Shown here: piece after piece, positions 29,171-39,588 of the stretch | Numbering within the stretch: position 1 is the first letter of the stretch | Layout: each line of letters begins with the position of its first letter | Program-made: the position numbers and the translations under genes | Notes under the pieces: model-generated | Database searches by the model: none | Told to the model about the DNA's origin: nothing | The model's input: the letters and a program-made list of their open reading frames with translations, nothing else | Assembly (NCBI RefSeq): GCF_002091715.1 | Contig: NZ_BDAG01000009.1 | Span: 62,001-126,000 of the forward strand | DNA length: 64,000 nucleotides | Direction of reading: 5' to 3' | Source: Pseudomonas migulae NBRC 103157 | GTDB lineage: Bacteria; Pseudomonadota; Gammaproteobacteria; Pseudomonadales; Pseudomonadaceae

Positions 29171-29635
29171 TTATTGAGCGTGCGCCCACGGCAGAATCGG
29201 AATCGCCGTCACCGCATTCTGCGGGCTGCCTTCGATCAAGCGATCGCTGTAGACCAGATACACCAGCGTATTGCGCTTTTTGTCGAGGAATCGCACCACC
29301 TGCATGGTCTTGAACACCAGCGATGTACGCTCCTTGAACACTTCCTCGCCATCCTTCAACTCGCCTTTGAAGTTGATCGGCCCCACCTGACGACAAGCGA
29401 TAGACGCCTCAGCGCGATCCTCAGCCAAACCCAGACCACCCTTCACGCCGCCAGTCTTGGCCCGGGACAGGTAGCAGGTCACGCCCTCGACCTTCGGATC
29501 ATCAAATGCTTCGACCACGATGCGGTCATTCGGGCCGACGAACTTGAACACCGTCGACACCTGACCAATCTCCTCGGCCGAGGCCAGCAGCGGCATTGCC
29601 AACAGCAGCCCCAACAATCCTTTTGCAACACGCAT
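29171..29635 (-). CDS. creA: CreA family periplasmic protein
   Basis: 154 residues. Sec signal peptide ([22 protein letters not shown]), then the CreA signature [39 protein letters not shown], a CRQVGP Cys and [23 protein letters not shown]. The family is exported and widely conserved; its function is not known despite the cre locus name in E. coli. Lies 12 bases downstream of proB on the same strand, so may share its transcript. Confidence 0.93.
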   Translation of the reverse strand: MRVAKGLLGLLLAMPLLASAEEIGQVSTVFKFVGPNDRIVVEAFDDPKVEGVTCYLSRAKTGGVKGGLGLAEDRAEASIACRQVGPINFKGELKDGEEVFKERTSLVFKTMQVVRFLDKKRNTLVYLVYSDRLIEGSPQNAVTAIPILPWAHAQ

Positions 29636-29647
29636 TCAGGTATTCCT

Positions 29648-30766
29648 TCAGACCAGGATCAGGTTATCGCGGTGAACCAGTTCCGGTTCCGCCATATAAC
29701 CCAACAGACCGACAATCGCCTCAGACGATTGACCGATGATTTTCTGCGCTTCCAGCGCGCTGTAGTTGGCCAGGCCACGGGCAATCTCACGACCGTCCGG
29801 CGCCACGCACACCACCATTTCGCCGCGACGAAAACTGCCCTGGACCAGCTTGACGCCGACCGGCAGCAGGCTTTTGTTGCCTTGGGACAACGCCGTCACC
29901 GCCCCCGCATCCAGCACCAGCGTGCCACGGGTTTGCAAATGGCCGGCCAGCCATTGTTTGCGCGCCGCCAGCATACCGCGCTCCGGCGACAGCAAGGTGC
30001 CAATACGCTCGCCCGCCTTCAGGCGATCCAGCACACGCTCAAGGCGCCCACCGACGATGATGGTGTGCGCACCGGAACGCGCCGCCAGACGCGCCGCACG
30101 CAACTTGGTCTGCATGCCGCCACGACCCAACGCACCACCGGTACCGCCCGCCACCGCATCCAGAGCCGGATCATCAGCGCGTGCTTCGTAAATCAGCTTG
30201 GCATCGGGATTGTTGCGCGGATCGGCATCGAACATGCCGTCGCGATCGGTGAGGATCACCAGCAAATCAGCTTCGACCAGGTTGGCCACCAGCGCCGCCA
30301 GCGTGTCGTTGTCGCCAAAACGAATTTCGTCGGTGACCACGGTGTCGTTTTCGTTGATTACCGGGATGACTTTCAACTCGACCAAGGCACGCAAGGTGCT
30401 GCGGGCGTTCAGGTAGCGCTTGCGGTCGGACAGGTCGTCGTGCGTCAGGAGAATCTGCGCGGTGTGTCGGCCATGCTCGGCAAAGCTCGATTCCCAGGCT
30501 TGAACCAGACCCATCTGACCGATAGCGGCAGCCGCCTGCAGTTCGTGCATCGCACTGGGTCGTACGGTCCAGCCCAGACGACTCATGCCCGCCGCTACCG
30601 CCCCGGAGGACACCAGCACCAGCTCGACGCCCGCTTCATGCAAGGCCACCATCTGTTCGACCCAGACCCCCATTGCCGCGCGATCCAGGCCCTTGCCGTC
30701 CGCCGTCAGCAACGCGCTGCCGATTTTCACGACCCAACGCTGCGCACCTGTCACCTTGCTCCGCAT
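29648..30766 (-). CDS. proB: Glutamate 5-kinase
   Basis: 372 residues. First step of proline synthesis: ATP-dependent phosphorylation of glutamate, feedback-inhibited by proline. Amino-acid kinase motifs: [70 protein letters not shown]. The C-terminal PUA domain runs from about residue 280 ([26 protein letters not shown]). The start [14 protein letters not shown] (30766) matches Pseudomonas ProB; three extra residues are possible from 30775. Downstream of obgE, as in PAO1. Confidence 0.96.
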   Translation of the reverse strand: MRSKVTGAQRWVVKIGSALLTADGKGLDRAAMGVWVEQMVALHEAGVELVLVSSGAVAAGMSRLGWTVRPSAMHELQAAAAIGQMGLVQAWESSFAEHGRHTAQILLTHDDLSDRKRYLNARSTLRALVELKVIPVINENDTVVTDEIRFGDNDTLAALVANLVEADLLVILTDRDGMFDADPRNNPDAKLIYEARADDPALDAVAGGTGGALGRGGMQTKLRAARLAARSGAHTIIVGGRLERVLDRLKAGERIGTLLSPERGMLAARKQWLAGHLQTRGTLVLDAGAVTALSQGNKSLLPVGVKLVQGSFRRGEMVVCVAPDGREIARGLANYSALEAQKIIGQSSEAIVGLLGYMAEPELVHRDNLILV

Positions 30767-30845
30767 CATCTTCAACCTTAGCTTGAGGACAGCGCGACCC
30801 AGCGCTGCCCATAACGTTATTCGTGACTACCGATTTCCAGATACT

Positions 30846-30873
30846 AAAACGCCGCTCCAGGGAGCGGCGTTCA
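30846..30873 (-). terminator. Terminator of obgE
   Basis: Minus-strand stem AACGCCGCTCC / GGAGCGGCGTT followed by TTT, 17 bases beyond the obgE stop and before proB. Confidence 0.75.
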
Positions 30874-30889
30874 AGTTTATCGCAACAGA

Positions 30890-32152
<1,263 letters not shown>

Positions 32153-32262
32153 CTAGACATAAGACTCTTGCAAAAATGAGCGCAGCGACCTCAATCAACG
32201 ACCGCAAATCCAGCGCTGGAGCCCATTACAAACAGCTTTGCAAGAGACTCACCCCACAAACG

Positions 32263-32292
32263 AAAAAGCCCCGTCGCAAGACAGGGCTTTTC
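32263..32292 (-). terminator. Terminator of rplU-rpmA
   Basis: Minus-strand hairpin AAAGCCCTGT / (G)ACGGGGCTTT with a short loop and T tract, 15 bases after rpmA. Confidence 0.8.
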
Positions 32293-32306
32293 CAGCAACC
32301 ACGTAA

Positions 32307-32582
32307 TTATGCCGCGACGACTTCAGTCTTCGGAACAATGCTTACGTAACGACGACCGAAGGCGCCCTTTACTTCAAACTTGATCACGCCGTCGATTTTA
32401 GCGAACAGAGTGTGATCTTTACCCATGCCAACACCGTAACCGGCGTGGAATTGGGTGCCGCGCTGACGCACGATGATGTTGCCCGGAATGATAACCTGGC
32501 CGCCATACATCTTCACGCCAAGGCGTTTGGCTTCTGAGTCGCGACCGTTACGGGTACTACCACCAGCTTTTTTGTGTGCCAT
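32307..32582 (-). CDS. rpmA: 50S ribosomal protein L27
   Basis: 91 residues. N-terminus [24 protein letters not shown] reaches the peptidyl transferase centre; [21 protein letters not shown] is the L27 core. No extra cleavable N-terminal extension is present, unlike Firmicutes L27. AGGAG ribosome site upstream. 35 bases after rplU. Confidence 0.98.
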   Translation of the reverse strand: MAHKKAGGSTRNGRDSEAKRLGVKMYGGQVIIPGNIIVRQRGTQFHAGYGVGMGKDHTLFAKIDGVIKFEVKGAFGRRYVSIVPKTEVVAA

Positions 32583-32617
32583 GAGTTCAATTCTCCTAGT
32601 GAGGAATTAGGCTGAAA

Positions 32618-32932
32618 TTAAGCCTGAATACCGGTGATTTTGATCTCGGTGTACCACTGGCGGTGGCCCATACGCTTCATGTGGTGCTTACGACGACGGA
32701 ACTTGATGATGCGGACTTTATCGTGACGACCTTGGGAGATCACTTCAGCCACAACGGTAGCGCCAGCAACAACTGGAGCACCGATATTCACGTCATCGCC
32801 ATTGGCGACCAACAGAACGCGATCAAAAGTTACGGATTCGCCGGTAGCGACTTCCAGTTTTTCAATCTTCAGGTATTCACCTGGGGCGACTTTGTACTGC
32901 TTGCCACCAGTAACGATTACTGCGTACGACAT
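32618..32932 (-). CDS. rplU: 50S ribosomal protein L21
   Basis: 104 residues. [26 protein letters not shown] through [23 protein letters not shown] is the complete L21 sequence. ATG 32932 is the conserved start; the open frame reaches 32992 but the extra residues are not part of L21. Divergent from ispB, with the arrangement seen in E. coli and Pseudomonas. Confidence 0.98.
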   Translation of the reverse strand: MSYAVIVTGGKQYKVAPGEYLKIEKLEVATGESVTFDRVLLVANGDDVNIGAPVVAGATVVAEVISQGRHDKVRIIKFRRRKHHMKRMGHRQWYTEIKITGIQA

Positions 32933-32995
32933 GGTATTTCTCCGATAATCCTGCTCACCCAGCTCTTTATAAGAAGAGGTATTGGCTGGCATGGC

Positions 32996-33023
32996 TGCAT
33001 AAGGCTGGAAGGCCCGTTTGCAA
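32996..33023 (-). promoter_or_regulatory. Possible rplU promoter
   Basis: Minus strand TTGCAA (33023-33018), 16-base spacer, TATGCA (33001-32996), about 64 bases before rplU. Both hexamers deviate from consensus. Confidence 0.4.
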
Positions 33024-33111
33024 TTGCGTAAGGCAGGTGCTGCCCAGGAAGTTCAGGGTGCGCGATTGTACGCAAGCTACCGGAGCGATGCAAGAGGCCG
33101 TCCATCGCGCC

Positions 33112-33140
33112 TTGACACCCGCCGACGTGGGTCCTAGCAT
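33112..33140 (+). promoter_or_regulatory. Sigma70 promoter of ispB
   Basis: TTGACA (33112-33117), 17-base spacer, TAGCAT (33135-33140), 33 bases before the ispB ATG with a GGAG ribosome site between. Confidence 0.8.
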
Positions 33141-33172
33141 GCCGCGCAACCCTTCTGGAGCAACTGTCGCTG

Positions 33173-34141
33173 ATGCAACCCCAAGCTTTCTACCGCGCGG
33201 TGGCGGACGATTTTAGCGCCGTCGACGGCATCATCAAGAAGCAGCTGACTTCCCGAGTGCCGCTGGTATCGAAAATCGGCGACTACATCACCTCGGCTGG
33301 TGGCAAACGCCTGCGTCCTTTATTGGTGCTGCTGTGTGGCAAGGCTCTTGGCCGCGAGGGCGACGACCTGCGTCTCCTGGCCGCGACCATCGAGTTCCTG
33401 CACACCGCCACCTTGCTGCACGACGACGTGGTCGACATGTCCGGCATGCGCCGTGGCCGCTCGACCGCCAATGCCATGTGGGGCAACGCCCCGAGTGTGC
33501 TGGTGGGCGACTTCCTGTATTCGCGTTCCTTCGAAATGATGGTCGAACTGGGCTCCATGCCGGTGATGAAGATCCTTTCGCAAGCCACGCGCATCATCGC
33601 CGAGGGCGAAGTGTTGCAGCTGTCGAAGGTCCGCGACGCAAGCACCACTGAAGAAACCTACATGGAAGTCATCCGCGGCAAGACTGCGATGCTCTTCGAG
33701 GCGTCGACCCACAGTGCCGCAGCGCTGTGCGAGGCGACGCCGGAACAGGCCGAAGCCCTGCGCACCTTTGGTGATCACCTGGGCGTGGCCTTCCAACTGG
33801 TCGACGACCTGCTGGACTACAAGGGCGACGCGGAGACCCTGGGCAAGAACGTCGGCGACGACCTGGCTGAAGGCAAACCGACCCTGCCACTGATCTACAC
33901 CATGCGCGAAGGTACGCCGGAACAGGCGGCACTGGTGCGCAAGGCGATTCAGAAAGGCGGCATCGAGGACCTGGAAAGCATTCGCGAGGCCGTTGAAGCT
34001 TCCGGCTCCCTTGAGTACACCGCGCAACTGGCCCGCGACTATGTGGCTCGCGCGATCAAATGCCTCGAAGCGCTGCCTGCCAGCGAGTATCGCGATGCAT
34101 TGGTTGAGCTGAGTGAATTCGCCGTAGCCCGCACGCACTGA
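33173..34141 (+). CDS. ispB: Polyprenyl (octa/nonaprenyl) diphosphate synthase
   Basis: 322 residues. Elongates farnesyl diphosphate for the ubiquinone side chain. First aspartate-rich motif in LLHDDVVDMSGMRRG and second in FQLVDDLLDYKGD, with GGKRLRPLL near the N-terminus. Pseudomonas mainly uses ubiquinone-9, so a nonaprenyl product is likely, but chain length cannot be fixed from sequence by eye. Divergent from rplU. Confidence 0.95.
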   Translation: MQPQAFYRAVADDFSAVDGIIKKQLTSRVPLVSKIGDYITSAGGKRLRPLLVLLCGKALGREGDDLRLLAATIEFLHTATLLHDDVVDMSGMRRGRSTANAMWGNAPSVLVGDFLYSRSFEMMVELGSMPVMKILSQATRIIAEGEVLQLSKVRDASTTEETYMEVIRGKTAMLFEASTHSAAALCEATPEQAEALRTFGDHLGVAFQLVDDLLDYKGDAETLGKNVGDDLAEGKPTLPLIYTMREGTPEQAALVRKAIQKGGIEDLESIREAVEASGSLEYTAQLARDYVARAIKCLEALPASEYRDALVELSEFAVARTH

Positions 34142-34149
34142 TCGCCCCT

Positions 34150-34236
34150 TGTAGGAGCCGGCTTGCTGGCGATTGCATCACCTCGGAACTCCTGACACAC
34201 CGAGGCGTATACATCGCCAGCAAACCGGCTTCTACA
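34150..34236. repeat. REP doublet, GCCGGCTTGCTGGCGAT type
   Basis: Forward tgtaggagccggcttgctgg and inverted ccagcaaaccggcttctaca; the right arm carries two changes from the other copies of this type. Confidence 0.9.
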
Positions 34237-34311
34237 GGTCGTACATCCCTCTCCCGCGTAAAACCCTATATAATGTGCGCTTTTTAGCGATCCTGAATCC
34301 AAGGAGCCTTA

Positions 34312-34653
34312 GTGAGCACGTTGCCACCCTGCCCGAAATGCAATTCCGAATACACTTACGAAGACGGCGCACAGCTGATCTGCCCCGAGTGCGCCCACGA
34401 GTGGTCCGCCAGCGGCGAAGCTGAAGCAGCTTCCGATGACACCGTGAAAAAAGATTCGGTAGGCAACGTCCTGCAGGACGGCGACACCATCACCGTGATC
34501 AAGGACCTCAAGGTCAAAGGCACGTCGCTGGTGGTCAAGGTTGGCACCAAGGTCAAGAACATCCGCCTGTGCGATGGCGACCACGACATCGACTGCAAGA
34601 TCGACGGCATCGGCCCAATGAAGCTCAAATCCGAGTTCGTCAGAAAAGTCTGA
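34312..34653 (+). CDS. Zinc-ribbon protein of the YjdM/PhnA family
   Basis: 113 residues, GTG start with a perfect AAGGAG. N-terminal zinc ribbon C-x2-C ... C-x2-C (CPKC and CPEC), then the PhnA/YjdM domain [39 protein letters not shown] and [10 protein letters not shown]. In E. coli the name phnA is historical and is not evidence for phosphonate chemistry; function unknown. Stands alone between ispB and the next small gene. Confidence 0.92.
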   Translation: MSTLPPCPKCNSEYTYEDGAQLICPECAHEWSASGEAEAASDDTVKKDSVGNVLQDGDTITVIKDLKVKGTSLVVKVGTKVKNIRLCDGDHDIDCKIDGIGPMKLKSEFVRKV

Positions 34654-34812
34654 ACCTGCTGTGATCCATCCCGCGCCCTGCGTGGGATGGCGCTTCGCCC
34701 TCCTCCGCTTCGCCCAGCAATCCCTCGCAATAGCCGAACGCCAGCCGTTTTGACCTTACGCAATCTTTACCCGGAAAAAACCACAAACTGCCAATAGGCC
34801 CTTGCTATTTGA

Positions 34813-34833
34813 TGAATAAGAATTATTCTCATT
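34813..34833. promoter_or_regulatory. Fur-box-like operator
   Basis: TGAATAAGAATTATTCTCATT, containing the palindrome GAATAA-GAA-TTATTC. The complementary strand reads TGAGAAT-A-ATTCTTA, one base off a Fur 7-1-7 site of the TGAGAATnATTCTCA type. It lies 27 bases before the start of the 85-residue gene. Confidence 0.65.
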
Positions 34834-34859
34834 GAAACCCATTAATGGAGATGAGACTC

Positions 34860-35117
34860 ATGACTTATTTGATCGATGCCTGGCTGGACCGCCCTCATCC
34901 TTACCTCAGGATCCTGCATCGGGAAACCGGGGAAGTCTGCGCGGTGCTTGAAGAAGAAGCCTTGAACGAGCTGCAGGATCAGGGTGACCTGGACGTCAAC
35001 GGCTTGAGTTCCAGCGAGCCGGTGGTGCTCAAGGAACTGGTACGCAATCTGTTTCTGTTCTGCTATGCCCGGGCGTTGCGCCCGACGAGCGATCTGAACC
35101 ATAAGATCGAAGTATGA
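34860..35117 (+). CDS. Conserved Pseudomonas small protein (PA4570-like), probably iron-regulated
   Basis: 85 residues from ATG 34860, which has GGAG nine bases upstream; ATGs at 34845 and 34851 are alternatives. Sequence TYLIDAWLDRPHPYLRILHRETGEVCAVLEEEALNELQDQGDL has no motif I recognise, no signal peptide and no membrane helix. The position next to ispB matches the P. aeruginosa gene PA4570, which I recall as iron-starvation induced; the Fur-like box in front agrees. Function unknown. Confidence 0.75.
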   Translation: MTYLIDAWLDRPHPYLRILHRETGEVCAVLEEEALNELQDQGDLDVNGLSSSEPVVLKELVRNLFLFCYARALRPTSDLNHKIEV

Positions 35118-35130
35118 GTAACGCAAACCA

Positions 35131-35217
35131 TGTAGGAGCCGGCTTGCTGGCGATCCAGGCGCCGCGGTGTTTCAGGAACATCGCGGTGATGCTATCGCCA
35201 GCAAGCCGGCTCCTACA
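35131..35217. repeat. REP doublet, GCCGGCTTGCTGGCGAT type
   Basis: Forward tgtaggagccggcttgctgg and inverted ccagcaagccggctcctaca between convergent genes; near-perfect arms. Confidence 0.9.
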
Positions 35218-35229
35218 AGGTAGTCGGGC

Positions 35230-35847
35230 TTACAGAACGTCAAGCAGCTCGACGTCGAAGACCAGTACGCTGTGCGGCGGAATGCTGCCAACGCCTTGAG
35301 CGCCGTAAGCCAGTTCGCTCGGCACGTACAGGCGCCATTTGCTGCCGGCGTTCATCAGTTGCAGCGCTTCGGTCCAGCCGGCGATCACGCCGCCAACCGG
35401 GAATTCAGCTGGCTGACCACGATCGTAGGAGCTGTCGAACACAGTGCCGTCGATCAGGGTGCCGTGGTAGTGAGTACGCACGGTGTCTTCACGGGATGGC
35501 TTGGCGCCTTCGCCGGCTGTCAGCACTTCGAATTGCAGACCGGAAGCCAGGGTAGTGATGCCATCGCGCTTGGCGTTTTCAGCCAGGAACGCCAGGCCTT
35601 CGCCAGCAGCCGCTTCAGCTTTGGCAGCCGCTTCAGCCTGCATGATTTCGCGGATAACCTTGAAGCTCGCGGACATTTCTTCCTGACCCACACGGCTTGG
35701 CTTACCGGCGAATGCGTCGGTCAGGCCAGCCAGGATCGCGTCCAGGCTGACGCCCGGCGGCGGGTTGTCGCGCAGTTGGTCGCCCAGCTGACGGCCAATA
35801 CCGTAGCTGACGCGGGTTTCGTCGGTGGACAGATTTACTTCGGACAT
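35230..35847 (-). CDS. fklB: FKBP-type peptidyl-prolyl isomerase FklB
   Basis: 205 residues. N-terminal dimerisation helix domain (ETRVSYGIGRQLGDQLRDN, SFKVIREIMQ, an alanine-rich helix) and C-terminal FKBP domain (DTVRTHYHGTLIDGTVFDSSYDRGQPAEFPVGGVIAGWTEALQLM, WRLYVPSELAYG, SIPPHSVLVFDVELLDV). No signal peptide from the chosen start at 35847, so probably cytoplasmic like E. coli FklB; a longer reading from 35985 adds a cysteine-containing hydrophobic stretch but lacks conservation. PA4572-type gene in the conserved neighbourhood. Confidence 0.92.
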   Translation of the reverse strand: MSEVNLSTDETRVSYGIGRQLGDQLRDNPPPGVSLDAILAGLTDAFAGKPSRVGQEEMSASFKVIREIMQAEAAAKAEAAAGEGLAFLAENAKRDGITTLASGLQFEVLTAGEGAKPSREDTVRTHYHGTLIDGTVFDSSYDRGQPAEFPVGGVIAGWTEALQLMNAGSKWRLYVPSELAYGAQGVGSIPPHSVLVFDVELLDVL

Positions 35848-35968
35848 GACACTGCTCCGCTGTGCGGACGGCCCTGGAACTTGCCGTGCGTGCACAGCGC
35901 ATCCCGGAGCGCCCGGAACCAAAAGGGCCAGCAGACTAGCACAGATGTCGTTGCGCTGATGAGCGCTG

Positions 35969-36277
35969 TCAGTGTCGCCAGGCACCTGTATTGATCGGCA
36001 CCTTCAGGCTTTCCTCTGCATTCGCAACCAACCCGCACATTTCATCATGAACCGAGGTGTGCACGAGGTTGAACGGCAAGGTGGGAAAGGCATGAAGCAC
36101 TTGACGCGCATGCTCGACCGAACGCAGGTGAATGCCTTGGCCCTTGGCATCATTCAAGGGATACGCAGCACCATGCATGCGTGCTTCCAGCAGGTAGATA
36201 CCGCCTTCCATGGAGATCAGGTTCAGCTCATCGACTTTCCCGGCGATGGCATAAGCACGTAGCTCTTCGAAGTTCAT
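35969..36277 (-). CDS. Conserved protein, DUF6482-type
   Basis: 102 residues starting MNFEELRAYAIAGKVDELNLISMEGGIYLLEARMHG. The small soluble protein corresponds by position to PA4573 and, as far as I can recall, belongs to the DUF6482 family of Pseudomonas. No catalytic motif, signal peptide or membrane helix. Function unknown. Confidence 0.8.
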   Translation of the reverse strand: MNFEELRAYAIAGKVDELNLISMEGGIYLLEARMHGAAYPLNDAKGQGIHLRSVEHARQVLHAFPTLPFNLVHTSVHDEMCGLVANAEESLKVPINTGAWRH

Positions 36278-36378
36278 GGAACGCACCTCACACAGTGGCG
36301 AGACAACATCTTTAAGGGATAGGCCTCAGGACCTCAAAGTACAAGCCATAAACGACGCCGCCCGTCTGTTTCACACTT

Positions 36379-36407
36379 CTTGCAGGAGCGAGGCTCGTTC
36401 CTGCAAG
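36379..36407 (-). terminator. Long hairpin downstream of the UPF0114 gene
   Basis: CTTGCAGGA-CGAG arms pairing across a one- or two-base loop (14-base stem, one mismatch), 12 bases after the UPF0114 stop. Little T tract. It resembles a collapsed REP palindrome (gcaggagcgag...cgttcctgc). Confidence 0.55.
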
Positions 36408-36418
36408 GGCCGTGCGTG

Positions 36419-36907
36419 TCAGTGCTTGGTGAGTTTATCCAGATACCCCATGGCAAAGGCCGATACCACGAAAGTCATGTGAATGATTACGTACCACTTC
36501 AAATGCTCGGGATCGACGTTCTTGGCGTCCATGAAGATGCGCAACAGATGGATCGACGAAATCGCCACGATGGACGCTGCGACCTTCATCTTCAATGAAG
36601 ACGAATCCATGGTGCCCAGCCAGTTGAGCTTTTCCTTGTTGTCATCGATATCCAGTTGGGAGACGAAGTTCTCGTAGCCGGAAATCATCACCATCACCAG
36701 CAAACCGCCCACCAGTGCCATGTCGATCAGCGACAGCAGCACCAGAATCAGGTCCGATTCAGCCATCGAGAACACGTTGGGAATGACGTGGAAGACTTCC
36801 TGGAAGAATTTCAGCGCCAATGCCAGCAGACCGAGGGACAGACCAAAGTAGATCGGCGCCAGCAGCCAGCGGGAGGCGTACATTGCATTTTCGATAAAGC
36901 GTTCCAT
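36419..36907 (-). CDS. UPF0114 / TIGR00645 inner-membrane protein (YqhA family)
   Basis: 162 residues with three or four membrane helices ([51 protein letters not shown], and a C-terminal pair around [18 protein letters not shown]). The [18 protein letters not shown] start and [29 protein letters not shown] segment are the family signature. Function unknown. Divergent from the lipoprotein gene at 37079. Confidence 0.9.
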   Translation of the reverse strand: MERFIENAMYASRWLLAPIYFGLSLGLLALALKFFQEVFHVIPNVFSMAESDLILVLLSLIDMALVGGLLVMVMISGYENFVSQLDIDDNKEKLNWLGTMDSSSLKMKVAASIVAISSIHLLRIFMDAKNVDPEHLKWYVIIHMTFVVSAFAMGYLDKLTKH

Positions 36908-37078
36908 TGAATCTCACACATTGGGTTGAAAATGGCCGCGAGTATACCAGCCGCCTGTCCATACCCAGAAGCAGCCAGAAACCATCGGGAAATCCGCAAC
37001 CTGCACGTGTGTGACAAGGTTTTTCTGCTAGTGTCCAAACCATTGACAGCTCAGCGACATCGGACAGGAAGACGGGAA

Positions 37079-38908
37079 ATGGATGTGCGATTGCCTTTAA
37101 TGAGCGCCGGGATTTGTCTGGCTCTGCTGATGAGCGGCTGCTCACCCAGCGATGACAAACGCCAGGTCAGCCTCGAGGAAAAAACCGCGCAGTTCGAGAA
37201 GGCCCTGGATGCCATTCAGGACCCGAAACTCAAGGATGTCGTGGCCGAGCTGGGTGGCTCGCTGCTGTTGTTCGAACGGGCACAACTCAAACTCGACAGC
37301 AAACCCGTGGTCACCGAGTACGGTGAAGACGTCCTTGCGGTGCTCAAGCACTATCCCACGCCCCAGGCGCTGGTCGATACGTACATCAATGGCCTGATTG
37401 TGCTGCACAAGGATTCCAGCTCCGATTACCTGACCGACCTGCAACCGGTGTTCCCCTTCAACTTCGACATTCCGGCCGCGTTCCTCTTTCCCCATAGTCT
37501 GGAATGGCAGTCGGTGACCCTGAGCAACAAACGCGTGATCGCGTTCCAGCCGGAATGGTCGGAAACCGACCCCGGTATTCAGCTAAGCCCGTCGAGCTCC
37601 AATCTGACCAACCCCGACGACCTGACAGTGACTTATCCGTTCATCGATGGCCTGGACGTCGACAACAAGCACCAGCCGCAGCCGGTGAGCCTGCAAGGCA
37701 AAGTGGAAGTCATCGCACCTCGCAGGCTTTATAGCTTCGAGCTGACAAAAAAGGACGTTGGCCAGACACGCACCAACGACAACCTCAGCGTCACCTTGCT
37801 GAAACTGACAAACAATTACGCCGAGATCGAATTCAACAACAGCGCACCGCTGGCGCCCGAGGTGGGCGCAACGCCACTCAAGCCGCTGATCGTCCAGGCG
37901 AAGGACGCCACCGGGCAATTTCTTTCGCGCTCCGGTTCAATCAACGAAACCGCCGCGCAAATTGCCTTCTATCAACAACAGCTCACAAAAATGCAGCAAC
38001 AAAAAGCCTGGAGCGAGACGTTCGAAAAACAGCTCGAAGAAGAGCAGCGCGCCTTTGAGAAGCAACAAAAGAACCATTACTCCAGGGTGTATTTCAACGG
38101 ACAGATCGAGACCCTTGAAGTCAGCCTGCTCGACTTCTCGGCGGCCACGGTCACACGCAAGGACCTGGATTTGCCAGTGCGTCGCTTCGACCAGCACACC
38201 ACCGACAAAACCATCCAGCCGCTGACCTTGCCGGTGGTGGTTTACGACGATCAGGCCCCGAGCTGGCTCAAAGGTGCGACGCTGAGCGAGGAACAACTGA
38301 AAAAGAGCGTCAGCATCCGGCAATCGGTGGACGACCCGAGCGCCGCGCGCATTGAGTTCGATCACACCCGAAGTTTCAACGATGAACTGCTGGGCACTTC
38401 TTTCAACCCCGGCGATAGCCCGGTCAGCTTCTTTACCGAGGACAGCAAAGGAAAACGCGATGAGCCGATCGAGCTTCCGCCGGAGGCGTATCAGATCGAT
38501 CCCCTGCGCGGCATCATCACTTACGATCTGAACCTGTTTGCGCAAACGCCGGCCTACGCGGTGGGCTCCATGCCGCTGTTCCTGGCGACGATCGACAAGC
38601 AGACACTCGACGCCCACCAACTGCCTAAAGGCCTGGAATTGAAAGGCAATGCGCTGGTGGTTGATCTGAAGCTGTTTCCCGCACAGGACTGGCGCTTTTT
38701 CGCCAGGGACGATAGCGGTCACTACCTCAAGGAGATTCTTTCGGTCATACACGACGCAAGCGCAGAAGGCCCGGCGTTATTCGGCGTGCATTACTTCTAT
38801 GGCCAGCCCACTCGTCTGGAAACTTATCAGCGAACCGATCTCACCACCGTGCAATATGGTTTCGAGGTCAAGCTCGACAAGGCTGATACGTCCAGCCTTG
38901 ACCAGTAG
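37079..38908 (+). CDS. Large lipoprotein of unknown function
   Basis: 609 residues. Signal peptide MDVRLPLMSAGICLALLMSGC with lipobox LMSG-C at Cys21, followed by Ser-Pro (no Asp at +2, so sorting to the outer membrane is expected). A glutamine/lysine/glutamate-rich coiled coil spans about residues 300-335 (YQQQLTKMQQQKAWSE ... LEEEQRAFEKQQ). The rest is mixed beta-rich sequence that I do not recognise. ATG 37079 has AGGAAGACGGGAA upstream. Transcribed alone, divergent from the UPF0114 gene. Codon use is like its neighbours. Confidence 0.85.
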   Translation: MDVRLPLMSAGICLALLMSGCSPSDDKRQVSLEEKTAQFEKALDAIQDPKLKDVVAELGGSLLLFERAQLKLDSKPVVTEYGEDVLAVLKHYPTPQALVDTYINGLIVLHKDSSSDYLTDLQPVFPFNFDIPAAFLFPHSLEWQSVTLSNKRVIAFQPEWSETDPGIQLSPSSSNLTNPDDLTVTYPFIDGLDVDNKHQPQPVSLQGKVEVIAPRRLYSFELTKKDVGQTRTNDNLSVTLLKLTNNYAEIEFNNSAPLAPEVGATPLKPLIVQAKDATGQFLSRSGSINETAAQIAFYQQQLTKMQQQKAWSETFEKQLEEEQRAFEKQQKNHYSRVYFNGQIETLEVSLLDFSAATVTRKDLDLPVRRFDQHTTDKTIQPLTLPVVVYDDQAPSWLKGATLSEEQLKKSVSIRQSVDDPSAARIEFDHTRSFNDELLGTSFNPGDSPVSFFTEDSKGKRDEPIELPPEAYQIDPLRGIITYDLNLFAQTPAYAVGSMPLFLATIDKQTLDAHQLPKGLELKGNALVVDLKLFPAQDWRFFARDDSGHYLKEILSVIHDASAEGPALFGVHYFYGQPTRLETYQRTDLTTVQYGFEVKLDKADTSSLDQ

Positions 38909-38913
38909 CCCTT

Positions 38914-39255
38914 TCAATGGTCGGGACGAAACTCGAAGCCGCCCAGGTTGCGGCAACGGCCTCCGTTGATTTCCCGCAGCTGGGCTTGCAGGTGCAGGCA
39001 CCAGATTTGTGGATCGTCGGCCAGCTCGTAGCCGTGCAGGGTCAGGCTTTCAACTATGGTGTCGAGGATTGATTCAGCCACGAAGGGGCCATGAAACGGG
39101 CCCTGGGCCTTGATGGCTGACGGTTGCTCGCCGGCCATTCCGGCGGCAAACAGCAAGGTCCACATGCCCGTATCGCCAGCCAATGGCTTGATGGCGCACT
39201 CGATACGGGTCACAAGACCCAGGCATTGACGGGTGAGGCAGAGGTTGCGCGACAT
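38914..39255 (-). CDS. Conserved Pseudomonas hypothetical protein (PA4575-like)
   Basis: 113 residues, MSRNLCLTRQCLGLVTRIECAIKPLAGDTGMWTLLFAAGM... with CLHLQAQLREINGGRCRNLGG at the end. Four or more cysteines but no zinc-finger spacing. Convergent with the lipoprotein gene, five bases apart. Position fits PA4575. Function unknown. Confidence 0.75.
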   Translation of the reverse strand: MSRNLCLTRQCLGLVTRIECAIKPLAGDTGMWTLLFAAGMAGEQPSAIKAQGPFHGPFVAESILDTIVESLTLHGYELADDPQIWCLHLQAQLREINGGRCRNLGGFEFRPDH

Positions 39256-39588
39256 GGCGGCGACCCTCGGTAGATCCGGTATTCAGCCCCCACGGGAGAG
39301 CTGTCTCGATCCAGTGATTACTGTCGATATCCTTGAGCTGAGAATAGAAGAAAAGTCTGACCAGCACGTCAACTGAGACCAGAAGGCGCCGAATGGTCAT
39401 TGTGTGAATGTTGACGTCAGAGTGATGGCACTTTTTCAGGATTCGTCCAATACAAATGTGGGAGCGGGCTTGCTCGCGAAAGCGGTAGATCAGTCAACAG
39501 ATGTGTTGAATGAAAAATCGATTCGCGAGCAAGTCGAAACGTCGCACCGCCGCTCCCACAGTGGATCGGGGTGGCCCCGGGAGTTGTA
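39256..39588. other. Intergenic region with a decaying REP doublet
   Basis: 333 bases upstream of the 113-residue gene and downstream of the Lon-like gene. Besides the REP element at 39457-39560 nothing was recognised. Confidence 0.5.
39457..39560. repeat. REP doublet with an eroded right arm
   Basis: Left arm tgtgggagcgggcttgctcg is intact. The right arm reads ttcgcgagcaag then cgctcccaca, interrupted by about 17 bases (tcgaaacgtcgcaccgc). Confidence 0.8.
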
